Below are positions 56,861 through 64,000 of a stretch of 64,000 bases of DNA, in pieces. The number at the start of each line of letters is the position of its first letter. Position 1 is the stretch's first letter. The translations under genes and the position numbers were made by a program. The notes beneath the pieces were generated by a model. That model ran no database searches. It saw only the letters and a program-made list of their open reading frames with translations, and was not told where the DNA came from. Source of the DNA: Paenibacillus sp. MZ04-78.2 (GTDB taxonomy: Bacteria; Bacillota; Bacilli; Paenibacillales; NBRC-103111); assembly GCF_024213375.1 (NCBI RefSeq), contig NZ_JANAVJ010000007.1, positions 119,923-183,922 on the forward strand, read 5' to 3'.

Positions 56861-57847
56861 ATGATCCGGTCGCTGCTGCCGTTCTTCTCTGCCGATATGC
56901 GGCAGATCCTAGCAACTCTACCAACCCGCATTGCAGCCGAGCTGCAAGAAATCCGAATCCGCGAAGAGAGGCCTCTGGAAGTTGTCTGGGCTTCGGGCTG
57001 CGGCTTCGTATCGGACAAGGGCGGCTTGTGCGCCGATCCCGGGCAAGCCTACCGGCCGACGCGCCGGGACTGCGCCGAGCTGCTGGAGCAGCTGACGCAG
57101 CACTCGATGTACACGTTCGAGGAAGAGCTGAAGCGGGGATTCATTACCGTCTTCGGCGGACACCGGATCGGCCTCGCCGGACGAACCGTCCTCGAACAGG
57201 GAAAGGTGAAGTACATCAAGGATGTCAGCGGCTTCAACGTGCGGCTGGCGCGGGAATGGAAACATGCCGCCAAGCCGGTCCTTCCCTATCTGCTCGAACC
57301 GGGCGGCGAGCGGGTGTACCGCACGCTGATTGTCTCCCCTCCGCAGCAGGGAAAGACGACGCTGATCCGCGATCTGGCCCGCATGCTTGCCACGGGAGGA
57401 GCGGACAACGGCTTGCGCCGGTCCTTCAAGATCGGCATCGTCGACGAACGATCCGAGATTGCCGCCTGCGTCAAAGGGGTGCCCCGCTTCGATGTCGGGT
57501 ACCGGACGGACGTGCTGGACGGCTGCCCGAAGGCGGAAGGCATGATGATGATGATTCGCTCCATGTCGCCGGAGGTGCTGATTGCCGACGAGATCGGCCG
57601 GGCCGAGGACGCGCTTGCGATCCACGAAGCGCTGCACGCCGGAGTCGGCGTCATCGCTACCGCCCATGGCCGGGATGCTGCGGAGCTCAGGCGTCGTCCG
57701 ATTCTGCGCGAGCTGCTCGAAGACGGCGTGTTCGACCGCTTCGTGGTGCTGGCCAGACCGCCAGGAGCGGGTCCGGAAACGGCCGTCTATGACAAGCAGG
57801 GTAAACGGCTGGACGACAGGCTGGCTTGGAGAGGGGGGCTGAGCTGA
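56861..57847 (+). CDS. spoIIIAA: Stage III sporulation protein AA (ATPase)
   Basis: 328-aa secretion-type ATPase, mother-cell cytosol. Walker A is SPPQQGKTTLIRDLA, Walker B VLIADEIGR, with LFKIGIVDERSEIAA-type Glu loop before it. It powers the SpoIIIA-SpoIIQ channel that supports forespore sigma-G activity. ATG at 56861 behind TTGGGAGGG; an ATG 24 bases earlier has no RBS. Confidence 0.95.
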   Translation: MIRSLLPFFSADMRQILATLPTRIAAELQEIRIREERPLEVVWASGCGFVSDKGGLCADPGQAYRPTRRDCAELLEQLTQHSMYTFEEELKRGFITVFGGHRIGLAGRTVLEQGKVKYIKDVSGFNVRLAREWKHAAKPVLPYLLEPGGERVYRTLIVSPPQQGKTTLIRDLARMLATGGADNGLRRSFKIGIVDERSEIAACVKGVPRFDVGYRTDVLDGCPKAEGMMMMIRSMSPEVLIADEIGRAEDALAIHEALHAGVGVIATAHGRDAAELRRRPILRELLEDGVFDRFVVLARPPGAGPETAVYDKQGKRLDDRLAWRGGLS

Positions 57848-57881
57848 TGAGACGAACCGGCGAAGAGGACGAGGAGCCCGC

Positions 57882-58400
57882 ATGCTGAAGCTGCTTGGCG
57901 CCATGCTGATTTTGCTGGCAGGCACATTGTTCGGCTTTTACCAAGCTTCCCAATTGTCGCGCCGACCGAGGCAAATCGCCGAGCTGATCCGCATGCTCCA
58001 GCGGTTGGAAACGGAAATCGTCTACGGCTTCACGCCGCTGCCGGACGCGCTCCGACGCGCCGCAAGAGCGGACGACTCCCCGGTGGGCGCTTTGTTTGCG
58101 GCCGCAGCGGAGGAACTCGGTAAGCCTGGCGGCCGTTCCGTACAGGCCGTTTGGGAGCTGATGGTGAGCAGGGGATGGAAGACGACGTCGATGAAAGCGG
58201 CGGAGCGGGACATTTTGCTGCACCTTGGCTCTACGCTGGGGCTGACGGACCGCGATGATCAGGTGAAGCACCTGAGACTCGCCGTCAGCAGCCTGCAAGG
58301 GGAAGCGGACATTGCGCGGGACGAGCGGGAGCGGTACGAGCGGATGTGGAAAAGCCTCGGCCTGCTGATGGGCGCGTTAGTCGTCATTTTAATGTATTAG
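57882..58400 (+). CDS. spoIIIAB: Stage III sporulation protein AB
   Basis: 172-aa membrane-anchored protein. A membrane helix at 1-21 (LLGAMLILLAGTLFGFYQASQ), then RRPRQIAELIRMLQRLETEIVYGFTPLPDALRRA, which shares the GspF-like pattern, and a C-terminal helix (LGLLMGALVVILMY). Starts with ATG at 57882 after GAGGAG. Confidence 0.93.
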   Translation: MLKLLGAMLILLAGTLFGFYQASQLSRRPRQIAELIRMLQRLETEIVYGFTPLPDALRRAARADDSPVGALFAAAAEELGKPGGRSVQAVWELMVSRGWKTTSMKAAERDILLHLGSTLGLTDRDDQVKHLRLAVSSLQGEADIARDERERYERMWKSLGLLMGALVVILMY

Positions 58401-58434
58401 AAGCAGAGCCAGGCTTAAGGGTGAGGTGCCGCCA

Positions 58435-58638
58435 ATGAACGTGGACGTAAACGCGATATTCCAGATCGCCGGCATCGGCATCATTATCGCAATGATTCAT
58501 ACCGTGCTGAAGCAGATGGGCAAAGAAGATATGGCGCATTGGGTCACCGTGATCGGCTTCGTCGTCGTGCTGTTTATGGTGGTCCGGCTGCTGGACAGCT
58601 TGTTTAAAGAGATCAAGACGATTTTTCTCTTCCAATAA
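58435..58638 (+). CDS. spoIIIAC: Stage III sporulation protein AC
   Basis: 67-aa membrane protein with two helices (NAIFQIAGIGIIIAMIHTVL and WVTVIGFVVVLFMVVRLL). ATG at 58435 has AAGGGTGAGG 8 bases upstream. Length matches the family. Confidence 0.93.
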   Translation: MNVDVNAIFQIAGIGIIIAMIHTVLKQMGKEDMAHWVTVIGFVVVLFMVVRLLDSLFKEIKTIFLFQ

Positions 58639-58653
58639 AAGCAGGTGAAGCCC

Positions 58654-59043
58654 GTGGAGATCATACAAATCGTAGGGCTCGGGTTGGTGACGACCGTGCT
58701 GGTGCTAATCATCAAGGAGCAAAAGCCAATGTTCGCCTTCCTGCTGACGGCCTTCACCGGCATTACGATTTTCCTGTTCCTGATCGGCAAAATATCCGGC
58801 GTGATCGGAGTGCTGGAGGAACTGGCTAACAAGGCGAATATCAACCTGATCTTTCTAAAGACGATTCTGAAAATCATCGGCATCGCCTACATTGCCGAAT
58901 TCGGCGCTCAGATCGTCCGGGACGCAGGTCAGGAAGCGATGGCCTCCAAAATCGAGCTGTCCGGCAAAGTTCTCATTATGGTGATGGCGATTCCGATCGT
59001 CTCGGCGATCATCGAAACGGTCGTCAAGCTGCTTCCCGCGTAG
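58654..59043 (+). CDS. spoIIIAD: Stage III sporulation protein AD
   Basis: 129-aa membrane protein with three to four helices. EIIQIVGLGLVTTVLVLI is the usual N-terminus, so the GTG at 58654 is chosen over an earlier GTG at 58645. AGGTGA lies 6 bases upstream. Confidence 0.92.
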   Translation: MEIIQIVGLGLVTTVLVLIIKEQKPMFAFLLTAFTGITIFLFLIGKISGVIGVLEELANKANINLIFLKTILKIIGIAYIAEFGAQIVRDAGQEAMASKIELSGKVLIMVMAIPIVSAIIETVVKLLPA

Positions 59044-59091
59044 CTCCGGAGACGGGCGGCTCGGCATGAAAAAGCGGGTGGAGGCGAAGCG

Positions 59092-60333
59092 ATGAGGCGG
59101 CGCTGGATGCAAAGGTTCCGACATTCGTGCGGCAGATTGGCCGCCAGTGGCACGCTCCGGCTCGGACTGCTGCTTGGTATGGCATTGGCGCTCATGCTGG
59201 ACGGGGGAGCGGGCTGCTGCGGCGCCGCGTATGCCGCCGTACCGGCGGAAGAGCTGATCCGGGAGCAGGCACAGCGGCTGCCGCTCGATCAGGTCGAGCA
59301 ATTCTGGAGCCGGCTGACCCGGCAGTACGGCGGATATTTTCCGGACAGCCGGGCCCCGAGCTTCATGGAGCTGCTGCTCGGAGCCAAGGATTTCGGCCTC
59401 GGTTCTGTTTTCTCGGGATTGTTCAAATATTTGTTTCACGAGCTTCTCTACAATGGCAAGCTGCTCGTTTCCATCGTCATTCTTACGGTGTTCAGCATGC
59501 TGCTGGAAACGCTGCAAAGCTCCTTCGAGAAAAATAACGTCAGCAAGATCGCCTACGCCATTTCGTTTCTCGTCCTGATGATTATGGCGGTCAACAGCTT
59601 CAGCGTCGCGATCGGCTATGCGAAATCGGCGATCACCGATATGATCCACTTCATGATTGCCGTCGTGCCGCTGATGCTTACGCTGCTCGCCTCGATGGGC
59701 AACGTGGTGTCGGTCACCGTCCTGCACCCGCTGATCGTGTTCATGATCCACGCCGTCGGGACGGCGATCTACTTCATCGTATTTCCGCTGCTGTTTTTCT
59801 CGGCGGTGCTGCATATTGTCAGCTCGCTGTCGGACAAATACAAGGTGACCCAGCTCGCCAATTTGCTGCGAAACGTCAGCGTAGGATGTCTTGGAGTTTT
59901 CGTGACGGTATTTTTGGGGGTCGTTTCGGTACAAGGCATCGGCAGCGCCGCGGCGGACGGGGTGACGATCCGGACGGCCAAGTATATTGCAGGCAACTTC
60001 GTACCGGTGGTCGGGCGGCTGTTCTCGGACGCCTCGGAGACCGTGATCGGCGCCTCGCTGCTGGTGAAAAACGCGGTAGGGCTGGCGGGGGTCGTCATTC
60101 TTCTGGTGCTCTGCGCGTTCCCGGCGCTCAAAATATTGGCGCTTGCCTTCATTTATAATGTATCGGCCGCGGTGATGCAGCCCTTGGGAGATAACCCGAT
60201 GATTTCGTGTTTGGAAACCATCGGAAAAAGCTTGATTTTCGTATTTGCGGCGCTTGCCGTCGTCGGACTGATGTTCTTCCTGGCAATCACCATTGTCATT
60301 GCCGCCGGCAACGTATCCGTCATGATGCGCTGA
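59092..60333 (+). CDS. spoIIIAE: Stage III sporulation protein AE
   Basis: 413-aa polytopic membrane protein with an N-terminal signal-like segment (LRLGLLLGMALALMLDGGAG) and about seven later helices. Contains the family segments SKIAYAISFLVLMIMAVNSF and DAGGVTIRTAKY-like ADGVTIRTAKYIAGNFVPVVGRLFSD. It sits in the mother-cell membrane and is required for the channel. Confidence 0.94.
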   Translation: MRRRWMQRFRHSCGRLAASGTLRLGLLLGMALALMLDGGAGCCGAAYAAVPAEELIREQAQRLPLDQVEQFWSRLTRQYGGYFPDSRAPSFMELLLGAKDFGLGSVFSGLFKYLFHELLYNGKLLVSIVILTVFSMLLETLQSSFEKNNVSKIAYAISFLVLMIMAVNSFSVAIGYAKSAITDMIHFMIAVVPLMLTLLASMGNVVSVTVLHPLIVFMIHAVGTAIYFIVFPLLFFSAVLHIVSSLSDKYKVTQLANLLRNVSVGCLGVFVTVFLGVVSVQGIGSAAADGVTIRTAKYIAGNFVPVVGRLFSDASETVIGASLLVKNAVGLAGVVILLVLCAFPALKILALAFIYNVSAAVMQPLGDNPMISCLETIGKSLIFVFAALAVVGLMFFLAITIVIAAGNVSVMMR

Positions 60334-60362
60334 ACCCCGCCCCACGAAGGAGAGGATGACGA

Positions 60363-61097
60363 TTGGACTTCCTGAGCGGGTGGCTCAAGTCGATCGTCAT
60401 GGTCATCTTGCTTGCCGCCTTTGTCGACCTGCTGCTGCCGAACCAGTCGATGCAGCGCTACGTCAAAACCGTGATCGGCCTGTTCCTGCTGCTTACGCTG
60501 CTGCAGCCGCTCTTTTCACTGCTTGGCCAGCGCTCCCAATTGGATGAGCGCGTCAAGGATGCGCTGTTCAAAAGCGGAGCCGCGAGCCCGGAACGGATGG
60601 CGGGCGGAGAGGTCGAGTCGCTGCCCGTCACCCTGCAGCGGGCCGAAGCGCTGAAAGCCAAACAGCAGGAGCAATCGCGCAAGCTGGTGGAGACGCAAGC
60701 TGCCGATCTAATGAAGCGAAGCATCGAGCAGAAGGCCGGTGTGAAGGTGCGAAGCATTCAGGTGGAGACCGCCGCCGATCGCGAAGGCCAGCTTGTCATC
60801 CGCAGCGTCTCCCTTGCCTTGGAGCCGCAGCCGCCGGTTACGTCCGTTACGGATACGGCTTCAAGACCGGGCAGAGGGATCGAGCCGGTCAAACCGGTCG
60901 AGCCCGTTGCCGGTGTCGATATCCGCATCGGACAGCCGCAATCGAAGCCTGTTTCCCGGATGAGCAACAGGGAATCGGATGAAAATAAGCTGCCGCCTGA
61001 ATGGATGCAGAAAAAGACGCAAATATTACTGATGTTGGAGCAGGATTGGCAGGTAGGCGAAGAGCAAATCCGGCTGGAGCTGGCGGTGGGGAGGTGA
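60363..61097 (+). CDS. spoIIIAF: Stage III sporulation protein AF
   Basis: 244-aa protein. Two N-terminal helices (KSIVMVILLAAFVDLLLP and TVIGLFLLLTLLQPLFSLL) precede a charged extracytoplasmic domain. The long, Pro/Glu/Ser-rich stretch around 160-205 is variable in the family. TTG at 60363 behind AAGGAGAGG. Confidence 0.9.
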   Translation: MDFLSGWLKSIVMVILLAAFVDLLLPNQSMQRYVKTVIGLFLLLTLLQPLFSLLGQRSQLDERVKDALFKSGAASPERMAGGEVESLPVTLQRAEALKAKQQEQSRKLVETQAADLMKRSIEQKAGVKVRSIQVETAADREGQLVIRSVSLALEPQPPVTSVTDTASRPGRGIEPVKPVEPVAGVDIRIGQPQSKPVSRMSNRESDENKLPPEWMQKKTQILLMLEQDWQVGEEQIRLELAVGR

Positions 61098-61102
61098 TGC
61101 GG

Positions 61103-61735
61103 ATGGGAGAGATGCGGAGAAGGATGCAATCGTGGCTTGGCGGCGGCCCGGGCCGTCCTAAGCGGGTGCAGGCGTTCCGATGGGTGCTGCTGCTCGGGCT
61201 CGTAGGCGCCGCGCTTATGATTCTGAACTCGTTTATCACCGTGAAGGAGGTAGACCCCATCGGCACGGGACGGGCGTCTCCTCCCGATCAGACCAAGCCG
61301 GCCTTCGGTCAGGGCAGCAAAGAGCGGAGCCTGTTCAAAGATTATGAGGAAACGTATGAAACCGAGCTCAGAGACGTCTTATCGAAAATTGTCGGAGTGG
61401 GCGATGTGGAAGTGCTTGTGACCATTGAGTCGACGGAGGAACTGAACGTCGAGCGCAACACCAAGGAAACGCAGCAAATTACCAATGAAAAAGATCCGCA
61501 GGGGGCCACGAGACATATCACCGACGTGACCCGTAACGGCGAAGTTGTGCTCTACGAAATCTCGGGCGGCAAGCAGCCGCTAGTCGTCAAGACGATCAAG
61601 CCGAAAATCCGCGGCGTGCTCGTCGTCGCCAAGGGCGCGGAAAATTTGACGGTGAAAAAAATGATTACCGAAGCGGTAGAACGCGGGCTGGATGTACCTG
61701 CCCACCGGATATCGATCCAGCCTCGCAAGCAGTAA
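61103..61735 (+). CDS. spoIIIAG: Stage III sporulation protein AG
   Basis: 210-aa single-pass protein. Membrane helix VLLLGLVGAALMILNSFITV (about 28-48). The ring-building motif domain (LRDVLSKIVGVGDVEVLVTIESTEELNVERN and VRGVLVVAKGA-like) forms the large SpoIIIAG ring in B. subtilis. ATG at 61103 is preferred (GGGAGG 8 bases before) over 61097. Confidence 0.92.
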   Translation: MGEMRRRMQSWLGGGPGRPKRVQAFRWVLLLGLVGAALMILNSFITVKEVDPIGTGRASPPDQTKPAFGQGSKERSLFKDYEETYETELRDVLSKIVGVGDVEVLVTIESTEELNVERNTKETQQITNEKDPQGATRHITDVTRNGEVVLYEISGGKQPLVVKTIKPKIRGVLVVAKGAENLTVKKMITEAVERGLDVPAHRISIQPRKQ

Positions 61736-61798
61736 GCCGTACGAGGCCGGTGCGATACATTCAATTTAAACAAGGATAAACGTTAAGGAGGATATACA

Positions 61799-62758
61799 AT
61801 GAATTCGAAAAGACAAACCATTTGGCTTGTATCCATGCTTAGTTTGATGGTGGTGCTGTCCGCCTACTACCTGTTTACGGAAGACGTGGGCAACGTGGAA
61901 GTGACGGGAACGACGCCGAAGGAAATGACGATCAGCGCCGGGCAAACGGACGCGACGCATCCCGCAGCGACGGATGCGAACGCCGGTCCGAGAGGCGAGC
62001 AAAAGCCGGGGCAAAAACCGGAAGTGAAGCCCGAACAGAAGCCTGAGGTGAAACCGGAGCAGAAGCCCGAGATCAAGCCCGAGCAAAAGCCCGAAATAAA
62101 ACCCGAACAGAAGCCGGAGATGAAACCGGAGCAAAAACCGGAAATGAAGCCCGAGATGAAACCGGAAATGAAGCCTGAACAAAAGCCGGAGATGAAGCCG
62201 GAGCAAAAACCGGAAATGAAGCCTGAGATGAAGCCCGAACAGAAGCCCGAGATGAAGCCCGAAGGCAAACCGGAGCAAAAGCCTGGAAAGGGTGAAAAAC
62301 CCGGCAGCGCGGGAGCGGAGACGTCGTCGATCGCCGCTCAGCCGGTCTCCAAAAACAAAACGGACGCCGCAGTGCTGCAGCAGGTGCAAGCGCAGGCCCA
62401 TGCCCAATCGGGGAAGGACTATTTTGTAAACCTTCAGTTGAAGCGCAACGAAGAGATGGCTAAGAAAGCTGAGCAGCTCCTGACGATTATCGCGGACCCG
62501 AAACAGACGTCCGAAGCTGCCGTCAAGGCGCAGGAAGAGCTGCGAAAAATCGAAGATATGGAAGCCAAAGTCACGAATCTCGAAGAAAGCTTGACGAAAG
62601 ATTTCCCGCAGGCTGTTGTCACACAAGATTCCAACAAGTGGAAGGTCACCGTCCAAGCAGGCAAGCTGGAGAAAAGCCAAGCGCTCAGCATCATTGACAA
62701 AACAATCAAAGAACTGAGCGTTGGTCCTGACAGCGTATCGGTGCAAATGATTCCTTAA
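61799..62758 (+). CDS. spoIIIAH: Stage III sporulation protein AH with long KPE repeat
   Basis: 319-aa protein, about 100 residues longer than the 218-aa B. subtilis SpoIIIAH. Membrane helix [19 protein letters not shown] (7-25). The periplasm-like part has about 22 KPE tetrapeptides (about 72-160) before the C-terminal EscJ/PrgK-like domain ([22 protein letters not shown] to VQMIP). That domain binds SpoIIQ of the forespore. The linker lies between membrane and ring domain. RBS AAGGAGG at 61785-61791. Confidence 0.93.
   Translation: MNSKRQTIWLVSMLSLMVVLSAYYLFTEDVGNVEVTGTTPKEMTISAGQTDATHPAATDANAGPRGEQKPGQKPEVKPEQKPEVKPEQKPEIKPEQKPEIKPEQKPEMKPEQKPEMKPEMKPEMKPEQKPEMKPEQKPEMKPEMKPEQKPEMKPEGKPEQKPGKGEKPGSAGAETSSIAAQPVSKNKTDAAVLQQVQAQAHAQSGKDYFVNLQLKRNEEMAKKAEQLLTIIADPKQTSEAAVKAQEELRKIEDMEAKVTNLEESLTKDFPQAVVTQDSNKWKVTVQAGKLEKSQALSIIDKTIKELSVGPDSVSVQMIP
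62012..62281 (+). repeat. Low-complexity repeat encoding KPE tetrapeptides in spoIIIAH
   Basis: 12-bp units AAR-CCN-GAR followed by CAG, ATG, GTG or ATA, at least 22 in a row. Wobble bases vary, so it is an old, selected repeat rather than a recent slippage tract. Confidence 0.9.
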
Positions 62759-62801
62759 CCGGAATCTGAAGCGGGTAGACAAGAAGAATCTGCATGTAAG
62801 G

Positions 62802-62837
62802 AGAGTCCGGAATGAATGAAACCCGGCTCTTCTTTTT
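62802..62837 (+). terminator. Terminator after the spoIIIA operon
   Basis: AGAGTCCGG / CCGGCTCT stem (62802-62830) with TTTTTTT after it. Confidence 0.8.
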
Positions 62838-63009
62838 TTGCATTATTCGACTGCTTTCGGCATTTACTTTTCTTATTCGCGGGACTTTTCCGTCTTCCGG
62901 ACGGGACCGGATACGGCGCGCTCTTCCCAGAGAAGGAAATTGTTCCGCGCAGGCATCGTTAGGCGGTACTTTATTTAGCTCTCGTAAAAATTCGAACTAA
63001 GTCTAAAGG
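62838..63009 (+). other. Gap between spoIIIAH terminator and hicB
   Basis: No gene supported. The short frame at 62812-63000 has no coding pattern and overlaps the terminator. Confidence 0.5.
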
Positions 63010-63426
63010 TTAATTTTGTTGCTTTTCCACAATGCCAAGTTCCTGTTTCAATGCGTGTTGTAACACCTGAGAATAGTTGAGCTGTGCAGCCGTGGCCTCA
63101 AGCTCCAGCCAACGGGGCAATGTTACGTTTTTGGTGACAGACCTATTTAACTGTTTATCCCGGATCGGTCCTGTCCTGACCTCAATCAACGTATAAAACC
63201 CATCTTCTACGGACGGTAGGCTGGCGATGTTGGATGGCACTGGTATGCTATCGCCATCTTCCTCCATACTATAGAGGTGGAGGCCAAGCGCTTCTTTAGC
63301 CATGGTTAAGGCGTCTTCCAATGAATCCCCTTCAGTGTGACATCCAGACAGATCGGGAAACGAAACCGTATAGCCTTCGATTCCTTCCTCAGACTCAAAC
63401 AAAGCAGGAAATACGTATCTATCCAA
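63010..63426 (-). CDS. hicB: HicB antitoxin
   Basis: 138-aa antitoxin. The N-terminal partially degraded RNase-H-like domain (FPALFESEEGIEGYTVSFPDLSGCHTEGDSLEDALTMAKEAL) inhibits HicA. The C-terminus (KNVTLPRWLELEATAAQLNY then SQVLQHALKQEL) is a ribbon-helix-helix for DNA binding. TTG start at 63426 behind AGGAGAG. It follows hicA by 29 bases and likely represses the operon. Confidence 0.92.
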   Translation of the reverse strand: MDRYVFPALFESEEGIEGYTVSFPDLSGCHTEGDSLEDALTMAKEALGLHLYSMEEDGDSIPVPSNIASLPSVEDGFYTLIEVRTGPIRDKQLNRSVTKNVTLPRWLELEATAAQLNYSQVLQHALKQELGIVEKQQN

Positions 63427-63455
63427 TCTATATTCTCTCCTTTCGGACAGGAGCC

Positions 63456-63644
63456 TTACGGCCCCATGTCCTTTAGAATATTACGCAGAGTTTTTGGCTT
63501 CAAGTCTTTTCTAGGGTGTGGTATCGTTAGTTTGTGTTTGTATGTTGGATGCTTGTAATGATGATGACTACCTTCTTGTGAATCGAAATACCAACCTCGC
63601 TCTTTAGCCATTTTGATTAAATCCCTAGAAGAGTAACTTTTCAA
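63456..63644 (-). CDS. hicA: HicA toxin (mRNA interferase)
   Basis: 62-aa toxin with a dsRBD-like fold. SRDLIKMAKERGWYFDSQEGSHHHYKHP holds the catalytic His, then KLTIPHPRKDLKPKTLRNILKDMG. TTG start at 63644 follows AAAGGAGG by 7 bases; longer starts have no RBS. It cleaves mRNA when free of HicB. Confidence 0.93.
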   Translation of the reverse strand: MKSYSSRDLIKMAKERGWYFDSQEGSHHHYKHPTYKHKLTIPHPRKDLKPKTLRNILKDMGP

Positions 63645-63668
63645 GCGATATCCTCCTTTCTTGTCTTT

Positions 63669-63722
63669 ATTATAACATGCATTAATTATGAGCGTCAATA
63701 AAAAATGCGCATAATTAATGCA
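63669..63722 (-). promoter_or_regulatory. hicAB promoter and inverted-repeat operator
   Basis: On the minus strand TTGACG (63698-63693), 18-bp spacer, TATAAT (63674-63669). A perfect 13-bp inverted repeat TGCATTAATTATG / CATAATTAATGCA (63678-63690 and 63710-63722) spans the -35, with a 19-base spacer. Fits binding by the RHH domain of HicB. Confidence 0.8.
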
Positions 63723-64000
63723 TGTGTATTGTTCAAGGTAATTAATGTCTCGAAAAAATAGTCCTTATTCCAAGTCAAAAAAACTGGTAAGGGATCTTTT
63801 AGATTAACTGTTATTTCTGCTCACAAATTTGCTCACAAAATCAGTTTAAGCACATGAAAAATTACGAAAAATAAATGTAACTATTCAGGTATCTTATAAA
63901 CGCCCAAAATCTCTGCTGTACGTGGCGGAGATTTTTTTGTAAACTTGTTCCATGGAAAGAGTCTTCATTTATTCTGGTTGTGTGTGAGGTGTAAGAGCGT
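63723..64000 (+). other. AT-rich right edge with a terminator, no gene seen
   Basis: A terminator AAATCTC / GAGATTT with T run (63907-63936) points rightward. A tandem TGCTCACAAAT/TTGCTCACAAAAT (63818-63841) resembles sequence near integrase/attachment regions, but this is uncertain. It may mark the end of an integrated element whose remainder is outside the window. Confidence 0.4.

Noticed and set aside
58855..60345. Minus-strand open frame of 496 codons across spoIIIAD and spoIIIAE
   Set aside because: His/Asp/Arg-rich shadow with no family signature.
62012..62281. CRISPR-like or tandem-repeat array
   Set aside because: Units are codon-based (KPE) within an open frame and have no spacers.

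Overview
The window looks like the chromosome of a spore-forming, GC-rich Firmicute of the Paenibacillaceae type. It carries a complete spoIIIAA-AH locus, a spore photoproduct lyase, a T-box leader before metS, strong AGGAGG ribosome binding sites, frequent GTG/TTG starts and a YesM/YesN-type sugar regulatory pair. No rRNA, tRNA or CRISPR array was seen.

Layout. 1-4.7 kb: a two-component pair translationally overlapped with an MreB-like actin, a racemase-like protein, a secreted Lys/Ala-rich protein and yidD. 4.75-8.25 kb: T-box leader, metS and a Gfo/Idh oxidoreductase behind a perfect 20-bp palindrome. 8.25-11.75 kb: a zinc ABC uptake operon with a sigma-A promoter flanked by two Zur-like boxes, then a CcdA-like protein. 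11.75-20.4 kb: splB, then mntR, patatin (yqhO), a small membrane gene, yqhQ, yqhR, aroQ, yqhT and efp, the order known from Bacillus subtilis, with a TnpB element between yqhQ and yqhR. In B. subtilis efp is followed directly by yqhV and spoIIIAA-AH; here those resume only at 56.5 kb, so about 36 kb lies between them.

The 36-kb interval. 20.4-28.4 kb is a patchwork of small accessory genes (XRE, DUF4375, SUKH-like, macrodomain, pentapeptide repeat, LysE, flavodoxin-fold oxidoreductase with HxlR, truncated acetyltransferases, HAD). 28.4-33 kb holds the most striking locus: a MurF-like ligase divergent from an operon of an MppP-like PLP arginine oxidase, a 2-hydroxyacid-dehydrogenase homologue that seems to lack two catalytic residues, and a CapA-like protein. 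This looks like an uncharacterised arginine-derived small-molecule or conjugate pathway. 33-39.8 kb: a DeoR regulator, an alpha/alpha-barrel glycosidase, an SDR and a two-subunit glycine-decarboxylase homologue without gcvT or gcvH. 39.8-49.4 kb: a sugar-uptake cluster (YesM/YesN, binding protein, two permeases, LacZ) with cre-like sites. 49.5-52 kb: a second TnpA/TnpB element has split a merR-thioredoxin gene pair. 52-56.4 kb: GNAT, a small membrane protein, lysC with an internal start, a DUF441 protein and comA/comB for sulfolactate.

56.5-64 kb: yqhV and spoIIIAA-AH (the mother-cell/forespore channel), with an unusually long Lys-Pro-Glu repeat in SpoIIIAH, then a hicAB toxin-antitoxin module with a clear inverted-repeat operator where B. 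subtilis has yqhY-accBC.
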